64,000 nt of DNA from Arachnopeziza araneosa (lineage: Eukaryota; Ascomycota; Leotiomycetes; Helotiales; Arachnopezizaceae). Location: positions 62,001-126,000 of the forward strand of contig QYAI01000066.1 of assembly GCA_003988855.1 (NCBI GenBank), in the 5' to 3' direction. The notes beneath the pieces were generated by a model, which ran no database searches, was not told the origin of the DNA, and saw only the letters and a list, made by a program, of their open reading frames with translations. The position numbers were made by a program, and so were the translations under genes. Shown in pieces: positions 1-11,256 of the stretch (positions are counted from its first letter, which is position 1; each line of letters starts with the position of its first letter).

Positions 1-141
1 TGTCTTCCCTAGCAGCCGCTAGCGGCAAAGTCCGAGACGCACAGCCGCCACCACCGAAACAACCTTAGCCTGACTTCTGCTTCCCCTCGGTCGTGTAAAC
101 ATCATCGGATTGACTCTGCGGGCCCAACATCAACATGAACA

Positions 142-1638
142 ATGACGTCGTCTTCAGATAGAGACAGAGACAGAGACAGAGAATCCAAGAACGATCCGCC
201 TAAGCCGGAAAATCCTTTCATCAGGTTCCGCCAATTCGCAGACGCCCAAGTTGGTTCCTTCTTACAAGGCATCATTGGCTTGCCATCCACCTTCGCCCGG
301 AAACCAGCAGGCGGGACCCAATGGGATGCATTCGATGACGAATTACGGCGACGGGATGAGCTCCAGGCAAGGCAGAAGGAATTGAGAGATTCATTTACCA
401 AAAGTCGGCAACCACAAGATGTAGAGGAGATGCCAGAGGAGAAGTCAGCAGGTTGGAAATCTGCTTCTGGCTGGCAGGAAAAAGAAATTGGAGCAAACCA
501 AGAAGATGACATTGAAAGAACGAGAGATCTCCCACTATATTCTCCCGTGACGAAGTGGCTCTTTGCACACCTCCAACAACCAGACGATCCCAATGTCGAT
601 TGGCAGCGAAAGGACCAAACAGGCTCCCCAAATATAAGCCATGCACCATATCTCTCCAAGGCAATCCCAAGTCATATATCGTCCGACATCATGAGAATGA
701 CTCAGTATGGTATATACAAGGAACTCAATACTTCTCCAACATTTCGATCAGATTACTCCATATTGCCATACCTCTTATTTTCGCCCTATTCTCCCTTACG
801 GCTTTCTGCAGACGCCAAAATTCAAGATGGGCGTGATAAACTCTCATACCTTGAGGCATTTGACGATCTAATACGATGCCAACAGCCAAGTCCACCACCC
901 CCAATGGTCTTTGGCCTTCCCATAGGCCATATCACCGAGTACAGAGGTAGACCTATTGGAAGCGTACCTGCCAACATGATGTGGATCACTTCCCTTTACG
1001 CCATTGGCCTCTTACAAGAAAAAGAAGAGAGAACTGCTTCTCATATCTCCCAAATACCTCCATTCGCTCGCATGACTAGGATTGGATTGGAAACGGAACA
1101 AGACATGTACGAAAATTTCCTACGCCAGGCAACTCCTACTGCTCTTGTCGACTCCATTGTCGGACAATTCGGCGAAGAGAATGTTTTATTTCCCAGCCAA
1201 GGCCTAAGGGCTGTGCATGAAATCATCAAGGCGATGAATGACAGAAATGGGCAAACTGCGGACCAGTTAACAGATTTCACCAAAGAACTCAAAGAACTAT
1301 GGGACTCTTACTCAACGCTGGAAAAGGAAGTCGGAAAGGGTCAAAATGATCTCGAATCGAAACAAAATCGAGATCCTGACCGCGTGACTTCCTCGAGTAC
1401 AACAACTTCACGAACTGTGCATGACGATGGATCAGTAGAAATTTCTGTTACTGTACGCAAGATATTTGCAGATGGAAGATCAACCACCACAACTACGGAG
1501 CATTTTGAAGAACCGGCTGACCGGGATTCTTGGGATGATGATGATGATGATGAGGTAACGCAGAATTCGGCTCACAACAGCGAGAAGACGAATGAGCAAA
1601 AAGGATCGAAGAAGACAAATGGTTGGTTTTGGAATTGA
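142..1638 (+). CDS. conserved hypothetical protein, 498 aa
   Basis: A single open frame of 498 codons starts at the first ATG, shortly after a pyrimidine-rich leader. I do not recognise a named domain. The N terminus is a charged Arg-Asp repeat (residues 5-14, from a GACAGA microsatellite). It is followed by a segment, PFIRFRQFADAQVGSFLQGI, that looks like an amphipathic helix. A central region with Leu/Pro/Tyr blocks (about 175-230) looks globular. Near the C terminus there is a Thr/Ser-rich stretch, a short beta-like block (residues about 430-450) and a run of six Asp residues from a GAT repeat. There is no signal peptide or membrane helix. Codon usage and length fit a real gene, and no intron is needed. 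The function is unknown, and the coding call is firmer than any role. Confidence 0.8.
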   Translation: MTSSSDRDRDRDRESKNDPPKPENPFIRFRQFADAQVGSFLQGIIGLPSTFARKPAGGTQWDAFDDELRRRDELQARQKELRDSFTKSRQPQDVEEMPEEKSAGWKSASGWQEKEIGANQEDDIERTRDLPLYSPVTKWLFAHLQQPDDPNVDWQRKDQTGSPNISHAPYLSKAIPSHISSDIMRMTQYGIYKELNTSPTFRSDYSILPYLLFSPYSPLRLSADAKIQDGRDKLSYLEAFDDLIRCQQPSPPPPMVFGLPIGHITEYRGRPIGSVPANMMWITSLYAIGLLQEKEERTASHISQIPPFARMTRIGLETEQDMYENFLRQATPTALVDSIVGQFGEENVLFPSQGLRAVHEIIKAMNDRNGQTADQLTDFTKELKELWDSYSTLEKEVGKGQNDLESKQNRDPDRVTSSSTTTSRTVHDDGSVEISVTVRKIFADGRSTTTTTEHFEEPADRDSWDDDDDDEVTQNSAHNSEKTNEQKGSKKTNGWFWN

Positions 1639-3050
1639 GATTTGGAGATTGGAGGAGTTACGGATCTGGTGGACATGGTAGGTACCTCTCAACTAAAGCA
1701 AAACATTATATATTTTGTAAACCAATTTTTTCTCTTGTACCACCTATCTTCTTCTAGACGCAGCCATCCGAGGCTGATTGATTGTTTTTTGTCCTTATGT
1801 CCGGTACATGCGTGCTAAAATTGAACATCTCTCCGTTCTCTCCCCTACTAATCACAATCATTCTGCTTTTGCCGTTTTATTTCATGACTTACCGAGTGTT
1901 GCCGCAATTCCGCACCATACTTAAGGAGGTAACTCCCGTCCTTACCCTTCGCTTGCCTTCTCGCCTCTCATTATTATGTCCTAGCCCAAGTCCAAAGTCC
2001 GAAGCCCAAAGCCTTAAAGATGTCAAAAATGTCAAAAATGCCTCTCCCTCATTTCCTCTCCCTATTGAATCTCCCAAGAAAAGGTTTACCAAAAAATTGG
2101 TCCCACTTGGTCCCATAGTCCTCATCATTTCTAAGAAAATCCTACTCACTGCTTCGGCTCTTTCATCCCTTCTATCCAGTGTTGCCTGTTCCTCCCTTAT
2201 GTCGTGCTTCCGTTTCCGTCCTTCCATCTTCCGTCCTTCTCCTCCTCCCTTCCGGCCTATCAGTATCCAAACCCGAGTCCAGTGTGCTTCCAGAGCATAC
2301 GCCGGATTTCTGGGTGGTGTCCCTGGGGAATGTTAGTTCTGTGGGGCTGGGAAGTTTGAGAGGGTTGAGGATGATGATGAAGACCACGGGACCAGAACTA
2401 CTAGTGGGGTTTTTGCTTAGAAGGAATCTCTCTATTCATGGCTATATGTAGCTTTTAGAATTAGAAGACGGTGGAAGGAGGCTAGCTAGTTAGGGTTGGC
2501 GTAGATTAGGTCGAGATGACTCAATGGGGATTATGTCAGTGAGGCTCAATGTGGTAGAACAATAGTAAGGCAAGGGGTGGAGCATGCACGTGTCAGTGGA
2601 GAAAGAGTTGATGATGATGTATCCTTGGGATTAGGAACAAGGGTTGAAAGTGTGGCTCGTATGAAGAGGGAGAGCATTGTAAAATTATAAGTCCTAAGTG
2701 CTGTTCTCTCCTGATATATCCTGTCTATGCTGCTTGCAAGATTTTCTCTTCCTGCAGTCTTCCTGCATCACATTCAGTCCCTGAAACTAAGCCCTGCGAT
2801 AGTCAGCTTCGGCCTGTTGACCTTAGGAACTTTGGACGATGAGTTACTGTTATAAGCATTTCAATTAATGAACCAGTTTTCTTATCCCTGGATGACATGC
2901 TGAGTCAGAAGGGTTCACACTTTCTTTGGCGACCAGGAAGACAGATCAAGCGTCAGAAAAGTATGGATAGAGGGAGAATTTCGAGATGAGGAGCAGGACT
3001 TACTATGAAAGGTTTAGAATTCTAGTAAATCCTCGAGTTCTAATTAATTA
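1639..3050. other. intergenic, no supported gene
   Basis: The stretch contains only short overlapping frames on both strands, rich in Ser, Pro, Arg and Leu, with no motif or credible splice structure. A short direct repeat (GTCAAAAAT twice near 2023-2040) is present. It probably holds the 3' UTR of the upstream gene. Confidence 0.5.
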
Positions 3051-5019
3051 CTACTGCAAACAGGCAGAGCACTCTTCGTCTCTATCGCAAAGGTACCCAT
3101 TCCATCGATGTCTCCTTTTATTCTTCCCTCTATCAGTGCTCTCGTAATTCTCCCCCATAACCATCTTTTCCAACACCATGCCTCTATCTCTCGGAATCCC
3201 TTCCTCGTGATCTTCAAAAGGCCACATAAAATGAAAGAACAAATTCTTTAATTGCGTATGCTTGACGAGGGAATGTGCCAGTATCTTGCCAACGGTCCAA
3301 ATTTTTTCTGCCTCTTTGGTATAACAGGTATCCGCCACGAATACGTAAGCACCCCCGTATCCATAATATACGGATTGTTTGTCAAGCCGAAGATCAATCG
3401 CGAGGCTCAATTGTTGAGGCCTCATTTCGCTACTGATAATATTCAAGCATTCTTCCCACTGTTCCATGTCGCGAGAATTCTGAAGATGACTGTAAACTCT
3501 TAATTAGCACTGGTTGGTCCCCATTTAATTATACCAAAAACAAAATAAAGCAGAGAAATTCGAGTGTCACTTACTATATGTCTTGTCCGCTAATACCGCC
3601 CAGCGACAGCGAGCGGAGATATCGCCGCCCATTCGCAGGCAGATGCGTCAGAAAATCGTAAATTCCAAGTTTCTTGCGGTCTCTGTTAGTTCCAGAAGAA
3701 GATACCAGGAAATTGTTTTTCGAATAAAAGACAAACTCAGCATCGTCTTTCATTTGGTGGTCAACGAGGAAGAAATGCAATGGCATTACCCAACAAGTAC
3801 ACGTGGTGGAAAACGCACCCCGTCTCAGAAAACATGCGCAAGCATCAGATTTTGGCGAACATTTTTGACAGCAGATCGCGTCTTCATACGTCCCATTTGG
3901 AAAAGTGCGAAGCTCATAGAATTTTGATCCGTAAGGCCAATCAGACAGAGCCACTGGTCGGTCGGAAGTCCATACCAAGTCAAACGGACTCACAAGCTCG
4001 GTTTGCTCCAGGATTTGAAGCCGGATCTCTTTCGGCAAGTTTCCGTATCTCAAAGTAGACTGTAATGACCGATTGATATTCAACTGTTCAGTGGCCTGCT
4101 GGACATTCAGCCGAGCCAATGCAGCCAGCTCTTGAATACTGCTACCCGTGGGATGATGGAAATTCCCATGGGTTAAAAACCCCGATCTTAGACGAATTGA
4201 GCATTCTCGAAGCTGAAGGGTGGGCGTCTGTAGAAGTGGTTTAAGGAATTTATCTGACAATTCGATATCGACCATGTCGCATGTGAGGAAGAGTTTTAGG
4301 TGATTTGGTTTGACGTTGGGTCTCAGAATTTTGCATAATCGCTGCCATTCTTTAATCGAAGCATTCTCATCCCAGCGTCTCTCTTTTCGAAAAGGACGGT
4401 TCATGTTGGATGAGGAACACATTACGTGACAGCAAGGAAAGCTATCAGGGCCAAATATCCATCCCCGTTCATCCACCTCATCGACGCTTAGGTAAATTGA
4501 CAGTGAAGTTATTTGGGAGAGTATTTTGTTGGAAAGAGATCCAAGGGCAGAAAGGCCACCAAGCATATTCCGAAATACGGTGAAATGATTCTCTGAATAG
4601 AATATCGCTGAGACCTCATTGGCAATGGCTTTCGATACGTAGAGAAGCTGGTAGGGCAAAGCATTGCATTCGCACCACAAAGCTCCCTCCTCTAAACAAG
4701 TACAGTGTCGATTCAGTTGGATTTTTGGCCAAGGTACAGGTCCATCTAGGAAGTGGGAAAGGCTTTTGCTCCGAGCTGTTATCCAATCCTCATCCTCGAC
4801 TGGCCATAATTCGGGAAAATCGGGATCGTAATCTTGAACACAGCTGCTTTCTCCCTCAGCGAGATAGTTGAGATGAATCGGATATTCAGAGACAAGCCCT
4901 ATACCTAGGTATATGCGACGCCGAATGAGCTGGGGGAGGTGGAGGAACGTAACTTTTGGAGAGGCGCCATCACACGAGCGCTTGGAAGGGAAGTATTCGT
5001 GCAGACTTCGTTGGACCAT
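3051..5019 (-). CDS. F-box-like (2EXR/DUF-type) protein with two tandem domain copies, 627 aa
   Basis: Two exons, 5019-3575 and 3489-3051. The 85-base intron (3574-3490) has donor GTAAGTG, branch GCTAAT and acceptor TTTACAG, and joining it keeps frame (phase 2). I start at the ATG at 5019 (MVQRSLHEYF) because this short opening is usual for such fungal proteins. An in-frame ATG at 5202 would add 61 residues. The protein holds two related blocks. Each has an F-box-like helix (HLPQLIRRRIYLGIGL near residue 26; GNLPKEIRLQILEQ near 330), a Cys-rich segment, and a block with 'VS..I..EVSAIFYSENHF' or 'KDDAEFVFYSKNNF'. This pattern belongs to a large fungal family of presumed adaptor proteins and its target is unknown. 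Domain doubling is the odd feature. Family assignment is by recollection. Confidence 0.7.
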
Positions 5020-5222
5020 GACTGCGGCGCGAAGTGACCGAGCCAGGTGAGGAGTTATACTATCCCAACCGCCTGCTGGTAGAGTGTATAGAACGGTTCT
5101 ACATTCGTTAGATCTTTTTGAAGTGTGTTGTCGCTCCTCTAGCGAAAGTGGCGCAAAAGTCACGTGTGTAAAGAGGACTGCTGCAAGACAAGGGAAGGGC
5201 AATCAGGACAGGGCTATACAGC

Positions 5223-5462
5223 TTAGGTAGCTTTCCACTCTTTGAATACGTCAGGCTTGCAAACACTTCGTAACTTGTCAAGGACTTGTCGTCGAAAGGT
5301 ATACAAGGCCGAAAACCTTCTGGTTCTCACCCTCATGACCAAGCTTCCGACAATCCTCGAAACTTCCTCTTCTTTATTACATCTGGCCTCTTCAACTGCC
5401 TCCAGAAGTAACTCAAATATAGCGCCACGCCCTTTAAAATTCATATATTGCCATTGTGGCAT
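5223..5462 (-). CDS. small unassigned ORF, 79 aa
   Basis: An open frame from ATG at 5462 encodes a helical, charged peptide (GRGAIFELLLEAVEEARC, then basic blocks) ending at 5223. It lies 203 bases upstream of the preferred F-box-like start on the same strand. The composition looks coding, but there is no motif I can name. It could be a small gene, a terminal exon of a lost neighbour, or a remnant of a duplicated F-box-like gene. An acceptor-like CACTGGTCAG sits just before it, so an exon of a larger gene is possible. Confidence 0.3.
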   Translation of the reverse strand: MPQWQYMNFKGRGAIFELLLEAVEEARCNKEEEVSRIVGSLVMRVRTRRFSALYTFRRQVLDKLRSVCKPDVFKEWKAT

Positions 5463-5854
5463 CTTCCCTGACCAGTGCTCACGTATACACCCTTGTTGAA
5501 GGGAAAGTTGTTATTTTAAGAGTGACATATTTCCCCCATTTCTGAAGTTTGTAACTCTTATCTCAAAGCAAATCCCGGGCCAAAAGACAGAGGTTTTAGA
5601 TTCTTCTTCCGCCTGAAGTAAGATTGATCTAGAAGTCGTAAGTTTTCTTATTTGTCTCTCCGATCAGACGAGAATTAGTAGTACTAATAATTGAGACGAA
5701 AAAATGGCTAATATACTTGAAGAGCTGAATTCCTTTTCACATTGTTTGAAATTGAATATATTAGATCAATTGCTAGACTAACGAGATTGCGAACAAAATA
5801 ATTTGGAAAACATCTCGACACCGTTTTATTCCAGTTTCAAGCGTCGATCTGCAT

Positions 5855-7506
5855 TTAAGATTGGTAAACCCCGTTAATTAAGACGTTTTGCGTGGTGCTA
5901 ACACCAGGTACGCCCGCATCTGGCCCTGGATTTGCGAAACTCTGCGTTGGACAATTGTAACTAGAGAGAATAGGTGCTATGGCGCCTAGTAAAAATGGTA
6001 AGCTGTTATCCATTATTTAGAAGTTTGTTCAACTTACTATCTAAGAAAGCCTGAATAATGTCAAGGCCGTTCACAGTTATCAGAGCCAACTGACCCGGAA
6101 CAAAATCCAATATCGTTGTTGCAATCAAGCATATTACTTGTGTTGGCGTCAATTGCGCAATGTTAAGTCCATTGAGATTAAGAGGGGTGAAGTTGTTGAT
6201 ACCCTCATTCGAGCCCGGTAGAGTGAGCTGTGGAGAAGCAGCGAGTATTCCGACGATATTCGTGGCAACATCCACAAGGCTGTAGGGTGTAGAGTGTGTA
6301 TACCAGTTTTTCGGAAATGTTTCATTTAGGTAGAAAGGCGCAATGTTCTGAAAGTCTGCCACTCCTGGATTAGTTCCATTTGGGAACACTCCATAAAGAA
6401 AACCTCGAACAGCAGTTGATACGACAAACCAAATGATGCTTGCATCAAACTGAAATATAGTCAGCTTATGAACTAGGACTCTTGGAATTGGGGCTTGGAT
6501 GTTTGCTGATCAGTACTTACGTTGGGATTAGTGGCAATCGATTCATTGTAAACAACAACACGCTCCTGACCTAGCGCTGCTTGGTTGAATGTGCCGCCAC
6601 CGTAAATGTTGGTGATCGTGATGAGTCGATTCCACCGTTCAAGTTCAAAATTCGCCTGGTTACCGAAATAAGTATCTATCCCCGTTAAAATTTATTCATT
6701 CAAGGGAGCTGGCTACTCAGTATTACCTTGACGAGTGATTGAGTTGTCACTCTCAAAAAGTCCGTGCCTAGAAACCCCGAGGGCTGGAAAACGAGGTCCG
6801 AAGGTGTTAGGAACTCTCGGATCCTCTCCGCCAATAGAGAATATTCCAGTTCCAAGGTCGCCACCGGATAAAAGACCGAGAGCTGCAACAACTATACTGG
6901 TATCATAGCCAAAACCAAACTTCAAGAATGGTAAGTACAGCGTTCAAGGCATTAGAAATAATCTTACTGCGGTTTGACAAGCGTTTGCCGATTCAGCAAA
7001 TGTAGTAATTCCAGAACGGCTGATATAGCCGTGATTCGCCATTGTGTTAAGCCCGGGGCATGGTCCTCGCACGTCCGTCGGAATAGGGTACAGGAATTGG
7101 TGATTTGGGTCATTTCCAGGAACAGCCCGTTTCCCTACGGGTTGTGGCGTAGGTACTATTTAGTGGTGAGTTGAAGCCCTCTCCCCATATTGTGTTCCTT
7201 CTCACCTTCTAATCCGGCAAGAACTCCCGTAAAAGGCTGCAAGACACCATTTAAGAGGCCGCCACCAAAGAGCCCCCCAAGAAGCCCATCTAGAAGTCCG
7301 CCCTGCCGTTCTTTGAGTTCCTCCTCATCGAAAGTCCCTCTCTTCTTGAAATCATGCAGCATTTTTTCAACTACTTCGGCATTTTGAGAATGAGCAGCAA
7401 CGAAGTCCGCAGCTTCAGACTCGCTCAATTGGCCAAAAAGGCCTGGTGTTGCGTATGCGTTAAAGCAGAGGTATGCAATGAGACAAATTGATACGAGTGG
7501 CGACAT
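5855..7506 (-). CDS. secreted heme-thiolate peroxygenase (UPO/chloroperoxidase family), 459 aa
   Basis: Six exons: 7506-7206, 7155-6968, 6919-6727, 6675-6521, 6449-6038 and 5985-5855. The introns are 50, 48, 51, 71 and 52 bases and the exon lengths sum to 460 codons. The last exon (ending in ...VLINGVYQS) is easy to miss because reading through its donor gives a stop at 6006. Residues 1-19 are a signal peptide. Then comes an acidic/basic propeptide with a Gly-Leu repeat and the heme-ligand motif RGPCPGLNTMANHG (Cys133). The blocks SIGGEDPRVP and DTYFGNQANFELERWN are typical of family PF01328. Such enzymes use peroxide to oxygenate or halogenate substrates outside the cell. By my alignment the EGD/EHD motif is ESD (219-221), and the Arg-Glu acid-base pair of the long forms is Trp286/Val293. 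Activity may therefore be altered. Confidence 0.85.
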
Positions 7507-8377
7507 TGTGTTGTCTCGATGTGCTTCGAAAATGAATCAAGGTAAGAAAGAATATTTTGCGCAATGAATGAATTCTTGCGGAAATCAGGAGCAGCTTTCT
7601 AGTCAGGTAAGACAAACGTTACTCCAGCGACTACTAGGAAGGCTTCGGTTGAAAGTTAGTACATCACACGGCATAAAGACCTATAAATAACCCAAAACCT
7701 CACCTATAAGTGTTTGAGACGCACTGAGTAAATGCAATAGATCGATCCCGCTCCCAAGGTCGATACCCGGTTGCTGCCCAACAGGGTAGGGCAAAAAAGG
7801 TACCTATACTTTATTTGACGATGATACACCGCTGTCTTGTTCTCCTCTCTTGGCTATCGTAATGTTTGCAATCATTGGCGAGCGGGAGCGTGTTGTTTGT
7901 TGAGAATCTGCGATGAAATACACGGGTTATGCTTACTTGACTCGTTGTTGTTGTCGGGGCTGAGGGGGAAGTAACACAAAGACTGCACTTGCGATACGTC
8001 CACAGCTCAAACAATTTATTCCGTCATACTACCAGGTAAAGATGGACTCTCCAGACTGTTGTCCTTTAGGTGAGATAATGAATTGACAAGTCTACTTGTC
8101 TGCATGCGCTGAGCTCCTCAATGTCGATAGTAGCAGTCTATGAAAAAACTCTAAAGTCACCATGATAATGCACTTTGAAACATCATATTTTTGCAAATAT
8201 CGAAATAACAATGCATTAAGAAAGAAACACCAAGAATTTAGTCACAAGTCGATTCAATTGAAGAAATCATTATCTTTTTGATTCATGCTTTTTAACGACT
8301 AGATTCTAGCATTAGAAAGGAGTGCTATTTACCCTTTTGCTATCTGAATGTCGCTAATGCATAGTCGAAGTTTAGAC
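7507..8377. other. intergenic, peroxygenase promoter side
   Basis: AT-rich stretch without a credible reading frame. It should contain the promoter and leader of the leftward peroxygenase gene and the 3' UTR of the Myb-like gene. I see no clear regulatory motif. Confidence 0.4.
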
Positions 8378-8863
8378 CTAAAAGTGTGTCTGCATCTCCT
8401 CATCTTGTTCAGGCACATTTCCATCCTTCACCTCAGAATTTTCACCATCCTTCCCCTCAGTTTCACCATCTCCCAACTTTGTCTTCTTTCCCTTCTTGCT
8501 CGCAACCGCGGCACCCGCTGCGCCCACAGCTCTCTTTCTCTTGCCCTTCCCGGACCCATTTGCTCCAACGGCCCCGTCAGCCGCAGCGCCTTCACCTTCA
8601 CCACCTTCACTTTCACCTTCACCATTCTCGGTCTTATCTTCTTTAAGATTCGCCTCCTTTTTCCATCTATACCAGCGCATCTTGGCCGCTCCAAGATTCA
8701 GACCCAATTCCTCGGCGAGCTTCTTGAAATCGAGGCCTGAGGTTCCGACTTGTTTGAGAACTGCGGTAAGGAGGATCTCGTTTTGAGTGGGCTGGGGCTT
8801 GGCGGCTTTGGCGGAAGCAGATGTCGCTTTGGAAGGCGTGGACTTGGTAGGGGTGGAATCCAT
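8378..8863 (-). CDS. Myb-like/winged-helix DNA-binding domain protein, 161 aa
   Basis: The preferred start is ATG at 8863 (MDSTPTKS). The frame is open upstream to an ATG at 8953, which would add 30 residues with no obvious role. A Ser/Ala/Lys-rich lead is followed at about residues 25-70 by a Myb-like helix-turn-helix block (NEILLTAVLKQ...FKKLAEELGLNLGAAKMRWYRW). This block is common in small fungal nuclear proteins. The remainder is low-complexity: Glu/Gly-rich, then a basic KGKRKR segment suitable as a nuclear signal, then an acidic tail. A role in DNA binding or chromatin is inferred from the domain, and the targets are unknown. No intron is needed. The GC-rich Gly/Glu region also opens spurious frames on the other strand. 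Confidence 0.75.
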   Translation of the reverse strand: MDSTPTKSTPSKATSASAKAAKPQPTQNEILLTAVLKQVGTSGLDFKKLAEELGLNLGAAKMRWYRWKKEANLKEDKTENGEGESEGGEGEGAAADGAVGANGSGKGKRKRAVGAAGAAVASKKGKKTKLGDGETEGKDGENSEVKDGNVPEQDEEMQTHF

Positions 8864-8953
8864 TTCGCTGTTGATGAAAACTTGCTGTTGATTGTCAGTC
8901 AATGGATGAGTAGAATGTAGCAAGGGGTTGGCTAATTGGCTATGTGATACCAT

Positions 8954-10593
8954 GGTACCAAGCAGGAAGCTTCTGTAGGATCAAGAAATACGGAGGAAGG
9001 GAGGTGAGCACATGGTAAAGGTTCGTTTTCTTTTGAGAGAGTCAATAGAAAGTTAGCTGTACATACCGGTAGTCCTCAAGATGGGATGATGTTATTGTGC
9101 AAGACTGTATGTTATTTTTGTGCTTAAGGTAGGAAAATCCAGATCGAAATTTCGATGTTGTCACGAGGTGGAAGAATAAAGGATGGAGTCAATAGCGAAT
9201 ATCCTTCTTATAATATGGCTGGGCTGCCGTGGATGCAGCCTTACTCCGCCTTGATTGATTCTTGTCGCGCTGGCATTCTAACAATACAATGTCGTGTTGG
9301 GGATCCCAAGGCGCTAAATGACATTTGACAATCATAACAGCTCTACATTGCCTTATGAGAATGATTATTGTCAGGAAGCTGGCTTTCAATACATATGAAA
9401 AGGCCCACTTCACCACATCCGCTCAAACAAACCAGATTCCCAGACTTTGTCAGCAGAAGAACTGATTGGTATATTCCAGTGATCTATTTGAGAATTTGGG
9501 TGTTGCTAGTAGTTTGAAGCATATATGAAGGAGACAAAGAAAGCACACCTGTAGCCGCTGTCCCTAGTCTTGGATGTGAAACTACTTTTGTCTTGATATT
9601 TAATCGAAAAGATTTGTTTCTTTAAAACTGCTGACTTGTGAAATTTTCAGATAGCTTGTTATTCCTGCAAACACACACACATATATATCTTGTTATTATC
9701 GTCACGCAAAGAGTGTAAGCTGTTTTTTAAAATCTCGTTATCCATTGGAATGATCGACTCATTTGTACGAGTGCTATAATTCCAAGGCGCTAACTTAAGA
9801 AGGTAATGCTTAAGTAATCAAACCCTGTAACGGTGGATGCTGGAAAGTTGTCAGTGTTCTTCGGAGGATTTACTGCCGGTGCTGAGTATGTTCTATTTCG
9901 AAGTGGATCTTGCTCAGAACTTATAAATCACTCCACGAGTTTTTCTTGTGAGCAGGATACTTGCATTCAAGGGCATGCAGAATGAATTATTTGGTAATCT
10001 GCGAGAAATATAAGAGAGATACCAGGGTTCTTTCATGTTTGTCACGTATCATAGATAGAGTCCTCCGCATGTATGAGAAGATGGTATCGAAGATGTTGAA
10101 GCTACCAACTTTTCACCACTTGCAAAAATTTCCAGCTATCAACTCTTTGAATCGGTTCCGCTTCTACTGAAAAAGGTACCTGCAAAGTAGATAGAAAATG
10201 ACATTTGTAGAATGAAAGGCGCAGGGGCGGAGTTCAACCTTTCACACTACGTCAGTACTATTTTCTATGAATTAAAACCATCCTAGTCAACCTCCCCTTG
10301 CCCTCTGTGGCGATGGTTATTTATTAGGGGAGAAACTGGGCAAACACTCTCGTCAAATAATTGTTGGCTCAGTGCAGGCGTCAGGGATTAAGGTGACCAA
10401 TTAGATCCAGCGCCCTCGAGCAGTAACCTGATCTTACAAAAAAGGTTAGAGCATTAACTGAGGCAAATAATTCATTGGTTCATGCCACCAGTCATTTCCA
10501 TTCTTCCCAATAGTCTCGAATGAGTCAACTGCTGTCGTTTTTGAAAAGCTGGAATCTGCTACTTCACATTTTATGAATTACTAAGAGGTATCT
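8954..10593. other. intergenic, no supported gene
   Basis: 1.6 kb with only short unrelated frames. It contains a CA/TA dinucleotide tract near 9669-9689. The right end should hold the leader of the acetyltransferase gene. Confidence 0.5.
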
Positions 10594-11256
10594 ATGTTAC
10601 GTCTATCTAACATGGAAAATGCATTCCGCTCCCAACGTCTTGTCTACCGCGAGCTTGAGGACAATGACGAAGACCTCGAATTTCTCCACTCTCTCAACTT
10701 AAACTCAGATGGGCGCGTTAAAAGCAACATGTCCCTCTTCAAGCCCGCCACCAAGAAGCTTGCCCAAGATCACATGAACATTTACCGCGACTCCCTCCTC
10801 TGCGTGATTATATGTCTTCCCATCCCGCCAGAAATTGGAGGACAGAGCGGATCTGACGCTGCCGCGGAAACCTTGAAGCCTATTGGGAGGATCCGTCTGT
10901 TCAAGATTGAAGAAAAATATCGGCACCATCGCGGTACTAGTATTGGGATTTCTATCGCTAAAGAGCATCAGCAGAAAGGATACGGCAGTGAAGCCATCAA
11001 ATGGATGCTGAACTGGGCATTCCAGGTGGCAGGACTGCATCGTGTAGCGCTTACTTGCGGCTCACATAATCCGGGAGCGAGGAGGTTGTATGAGCGTTTG
11101 GGCTTCGTATATGAGGGTAGCGATAGAGAGGCGATCTGGTATAATGGAGGATGGTATGATGAAGTCAGGTTAGGGATTCTTGAGAGCGAATGGCGAGCGA
11201 TGAATGAGAAAGAGAAAATCGGCAATGGCCCCGCTGTTCATCTTGTTACTCTCTGA
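10594..11256 (+). CDS. GNAT-family N-acetyltransferase (RimJ/RimL type), 220 aa
   Basis: Single-exon frame with ATG at 10594. A second ATG at 10612 (MENAFRSQRLVYREL) matches the usual family opening equally well. The RLVYREL.D.D lead is the first strand and helix of RimJ/RimL-type acetyltransferases. The acetyl-CoA site is in ISIAKEHQQKGYGSEAIKWM, the Q/RxxGxG/A motif A, followed by the HRVALTCGSHNPGARRLYER block with the family Asn and the LGFVYEG strand. The enzyme moves an acetyl group from acetyl-CoA to an amine; the substrate cannot be told from sequence. It is probably cytosolic, as no signal peptide is seen. The 5' part (residues 20-90) is less conserved than motif A, as is usual in fungal paralogues. 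Confidence 0.85.
   Translation: MLRLSNMENAFRSQRLVYRELEDNDEDLEFLHSLNLNSDGRVKSNMSLFKPATKKLAQDHMNIYRDSLLCVIICLPIPPEIGGQSGSDAAAETLKPIGRIRLFKIEEKYRHHRGTSIGISIAKEHQQKGYGSEAIKWMLNWAFQVAGLHRVALTCGSHNPGARRLYERLGFVYEGSDREAIWYNGGWYDEVRLGILESEWRAMNEKEKIGNGPAVHLVTL

Noticed and set aside
102..836. Antisense and shifted frames over the first gene
   Set aside because: They overlap a 498-codon frame, contain Ser/Trp-rich sequence without motifs and mirror the Asp/Arg repeats.
1782..2451. Overlapping frames on both strands of 70-184 codons
   Set aside because: Pyrimidine-rich DNA gives Ser/Pro/Leu or Arg/Glu frames in several phases; no conserved block, no splice partner.
6006..6038. Peroxygenase ending at the stop at 6006
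   Set aside because: Reading through a GTAAGT donor creates that stop; splicing at 6037-5986 adds a conserved-looking 43-residue end in frame.
8386..8786. Rightward frames over the Myb-like gene
   Set aside because: They arise from the GC-rich Gly/Glu and Lys codons on the other strand and consist of Pro/Ser/His runs.
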